In this document: positions 62,560-64,000 of the stretch, one piece after another
Position numbering within the stretch: position 1 is the stretch's first letter
Layout of the letters: every line of letters starts with the position of its first letter
Origin: an uncultured Pelagibacteraceae bacterium
GTDB lineage: Bacteria > Pseudomonadota > Alphaproteobacteria > Pelagibacterales > Pelagibacteraceae
Length of the DNA stretch: 64,000 nucleotides
Direction: 5' to 3'
NCBI GenBank assembly: GCA_902596355.1
Contig: CACJTS010000003.1
Coordinates: forward strand, 40,072-104,071
Notes under the pieces: generated by a model
Database searches by the model: none
What the model was told of the DNA's origin: nothing
The model's input: the letters and a program-made list of their open reading frames with translations, nothing else
Made by a program: the position numbers and the translations under genes

Positions 62560-64000
62560 TGTTTTTTTCAATTTTTTTAAAAAGTATGTCTATTTTATTT
62601 ATTTTATTACCTTTTGTTAAATAGTAATTATTTGAAACTGTATCTAATTTTATATCATTTTCATTAATGTCAAAAATCTTTAATGCCTTTAGAGAGGATC
62701 CAGGAATAATTGGATACAATAAAAAACTTATTTTTCTCACAATTTCTAAAGTAGTGTAAACAATAGTATTTAATCTAATTAGATCATCTTTCTTTTTCCA
62801 TGGTTCTTGATCATTAAAATATTTGTTAGCTTCAAACAATGAATTTACAATATAATCGATGTAAAAATTAATATTCTGATTGTCAATTTGAGACCTAATA
62901 TTATCTAAATTATCTTTATACTTATTTAGTATTAATAAATCTTCATCATTAAATTTAACTTCTAATGGAATTTTTCCATCACAATTTTTTATTGCAAAAG
63001 CAGTTACACGCTGACATAAATTTCCATAATTATTAGCTAAATCACTATTAATGCAATCTTCTAGTCTTTCTTGCGATATATTACCATCATTACCAAAAGA
63101 AACTTCTTTAATTAAATAGTATCTTAAAGGATCTAAACCATATTCTTTAATTATTTCTAATGGATCAAGTATATTTCCTTTAGATTTAGACATTTTTTCA
63201 TCACCTGACAATATCCATCCATGTCCATAGACTCTCTTTGGTAAATCAATTTTTGCTGCTAATAAAAAAGCAGGCCAATAAACAGCATGGAATCTAAGTA
63301 TATCTTTTCCGATTAAATGTATTGAGGCTGGCCAAAATTTTTTAAACAAATCATCATCTATATTAGGATAATTTAATGCACTTAAATAATTTGTTAATGC
63401 ATCGAGCCAAACATATATCACATGATTTTTATTATTTGGAACAGGTATACCCCAAGAAAAAGTTTTTCTGCTTACAGAAAGATCTTTAAGACCACTTTTT
63501 ACAAAACTAATAACTTCATTTTTTCTAGATTCTGGATAGATAAAATCTGGATTAGTTTCATAATAATCTAATAACGGTTTTTCCCACTTTGAAAGTCTAA
63601 AAAAGTAGGATTCTTCTTCAATCCATTCAACAGGAGATTTTGATGATGCAGCAATTTTTTTTCCATCTAATTCCTCAATTTCGTCTTCATTATAAAAGGC
63701 TTCATCTGATACTGAATACCATCCAGAATAATTTGATAAGTATATATCATCATTTTTTTCAAGTTCATTCCAAAGATATTGAACTGTTTTTTTATGTCTA
63801 GCTTCAGTAGTTCTTATAAAGTCAGTATTTGATAAATTCAAAGTATCTGAAAGATCTCTAAATGTTTGACTAATTTGATCACAAAAAATTTGAGGATCCA
63901 TCCCTGCTTTTTCTGCAGATCTTTGAATTTTTAAACCATGTTCGTCTGTACCAGTAAGAAAATGAACCTGGTAATCATCAATTATTTTAAATCTCGCAAA
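62552..64000 (-). CDS. metG: Methionyl-tRNA synthetase, 5' end cut by window edge
   Basis: The frame is open to the right edge; about 482 residues are visible, starting FARFKIIDDYQVHFLTGTDEHGLKIQ. The N-terminal HIGH motif (~30-40 residues) lies outside the window. The first in-window ATG (63901) is internal. It has the WYSVSDEAFY connective region, YGHGWILSGDEKMSKSKGN (KMSKS loop), and a C-terminal anticodon-binding helical domain with NQEPWKKKD-like DQEPWKKKDDL. No C-terminal dimerisation domain, as in shorter alphaproteobacterial forms. Confidence 0.95.
   Translation of the reverse strand, partial: FARFKIIDDYQVHFLTGTDEHGLKIQRSAEKAGMDPQIFCDQISQTFRDLSDTLNLSNTDFIRTTEARHKKTVQYLWNELEKNDDIYLSNYSGWYSVSDEAFYNEDEIEELDGKKIAASSKSPVEWIEEESYFFRLSKWEKPLLDYYETNPDFIYPESRKNEVISFVKSGLKDLSVSRKTFSWGIPVPNNKNHVIYVWLDALTNYLSALNYPNIDDDLFKKFWPASIHLIGKDILRFHAVYWPAFLLAAKIDLPKRVYGHGWILSGDEKMSKSKGNILDPLEIIKEYGLDPLRYYLIKEVSFGNDGNISQERLEDCINSDLANNYGNLCQRVTAFAIKNCDGKIPLEVKFNDEDLLILNKYKDNLDNIRSQIDNQNINFYIDYIVNSLFEANKYFNDQEPWKKKDDLIRLNTIVYTTLEIVRKISFLLYPIIPGSSLKALKIFDINENDIKLDTVSNNYYLTKGNKINKIDILFKKIEKNND

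Overview
The window looks like a chromosomal piece of a SAR11 alphaproteobacterium (Pelagibacterales). The sequence is very AT-rich. Genes abut or overlap by 1-8 nt (TAATG, ATGA, GTGA junctions). The gene set and order are alphaproteobacterial: gatCAB, soxBDAG, lepB-rnc-recO, nrdR-ribD-ribE-ribB-ribH-nusB-thiL, rpmF-plsX-ihfA, and a Cbp3-type cytochrome bc1 chaperone. A SAM-V-type RNA sits in front of metY, which is typical of SAR11. No rRNA or CRISPR is present. Three tRNAs are present: Ser-GCT, Glu-TTC and Pro-TGG. Species identity cannot be fixed from the sequence alone.

Layout. 1-2.7 kb (minus): pyrimidine synthesis, with a dihydroorotase-like protein lacking its metal-binding HxH (cut by the left edge), pyrB and ruvX. 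2.75-9.4 kb (plus): gatCAB, an O-methyltransferase, trhO, a MATE pump and a secreted nuclease. 9.4-14.5 kb (minus): heterotetrameric sarcosine oxidase, feeding C1 units and glycine metabolism. 14.6-34.9 kb: tRNA-Ser, slt, then a nearly unbroken plus-strand run of dapA, smpB, folK, a shortened Rsh, pyrE, pdxJ, acpS, lepB, rnc and recO. hemB lies inverted after recO. The run then continues with a 2OG oxygenase, rpiB, glyA, nrdR, the riboflavin genes, nusB, thiL and a proton-pumping pyrophosphatase. 34.8-46 kb: bamE, cbp3, rpmF, plsX, ihfA, a MerR regulator, rpmG, chorismate mutase, ctaA, riboswitch-controlled metY, rplM-rpsI, argC, a small lipoprotein, hom and two transporters.

46-56.4 kb is the accessory part: a 514-bp non-coding stretch, an alkyltransferase-like gene coupled to a tiny membrane protein, a complete tyrosine recombinase with a large palindrome over its promoter, and a very AT-rich surface-glycan cluster. 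The cluster holds an MBL-fold protein, Gfo/Idh dehydrogenase, DegT aminotransferase, hexapeptide acyltransferase, double glycosyltransferase, GT9-like protein and an SDR epimerase. It ends with a GIY-YIG nuclease next to tRNA-Glu. A short direct repeat of the tRNA-Glu T-arm lies at the far end, so this may be a tRNA-anchored island. 56.4-64 kb returns to core genes: glpX, sbmA-like, an NDUFS4-like subunit, tRNA-Pro, nhaA, a glutathione peroxidase, an MBL hydrolase, tatD and metG (cut by the right edge).

Themes worth attention: packing so tight that regulatory signals fall inside neighbouring genes (the hppA terminator in bamE, head-to-head start codons), probable leaderless transcripts, streamlined enzymes (short Rsh, RibBX-type RibB, inactive PyrC), and the recombinase-palindrome-tRNA arrangement of the island.
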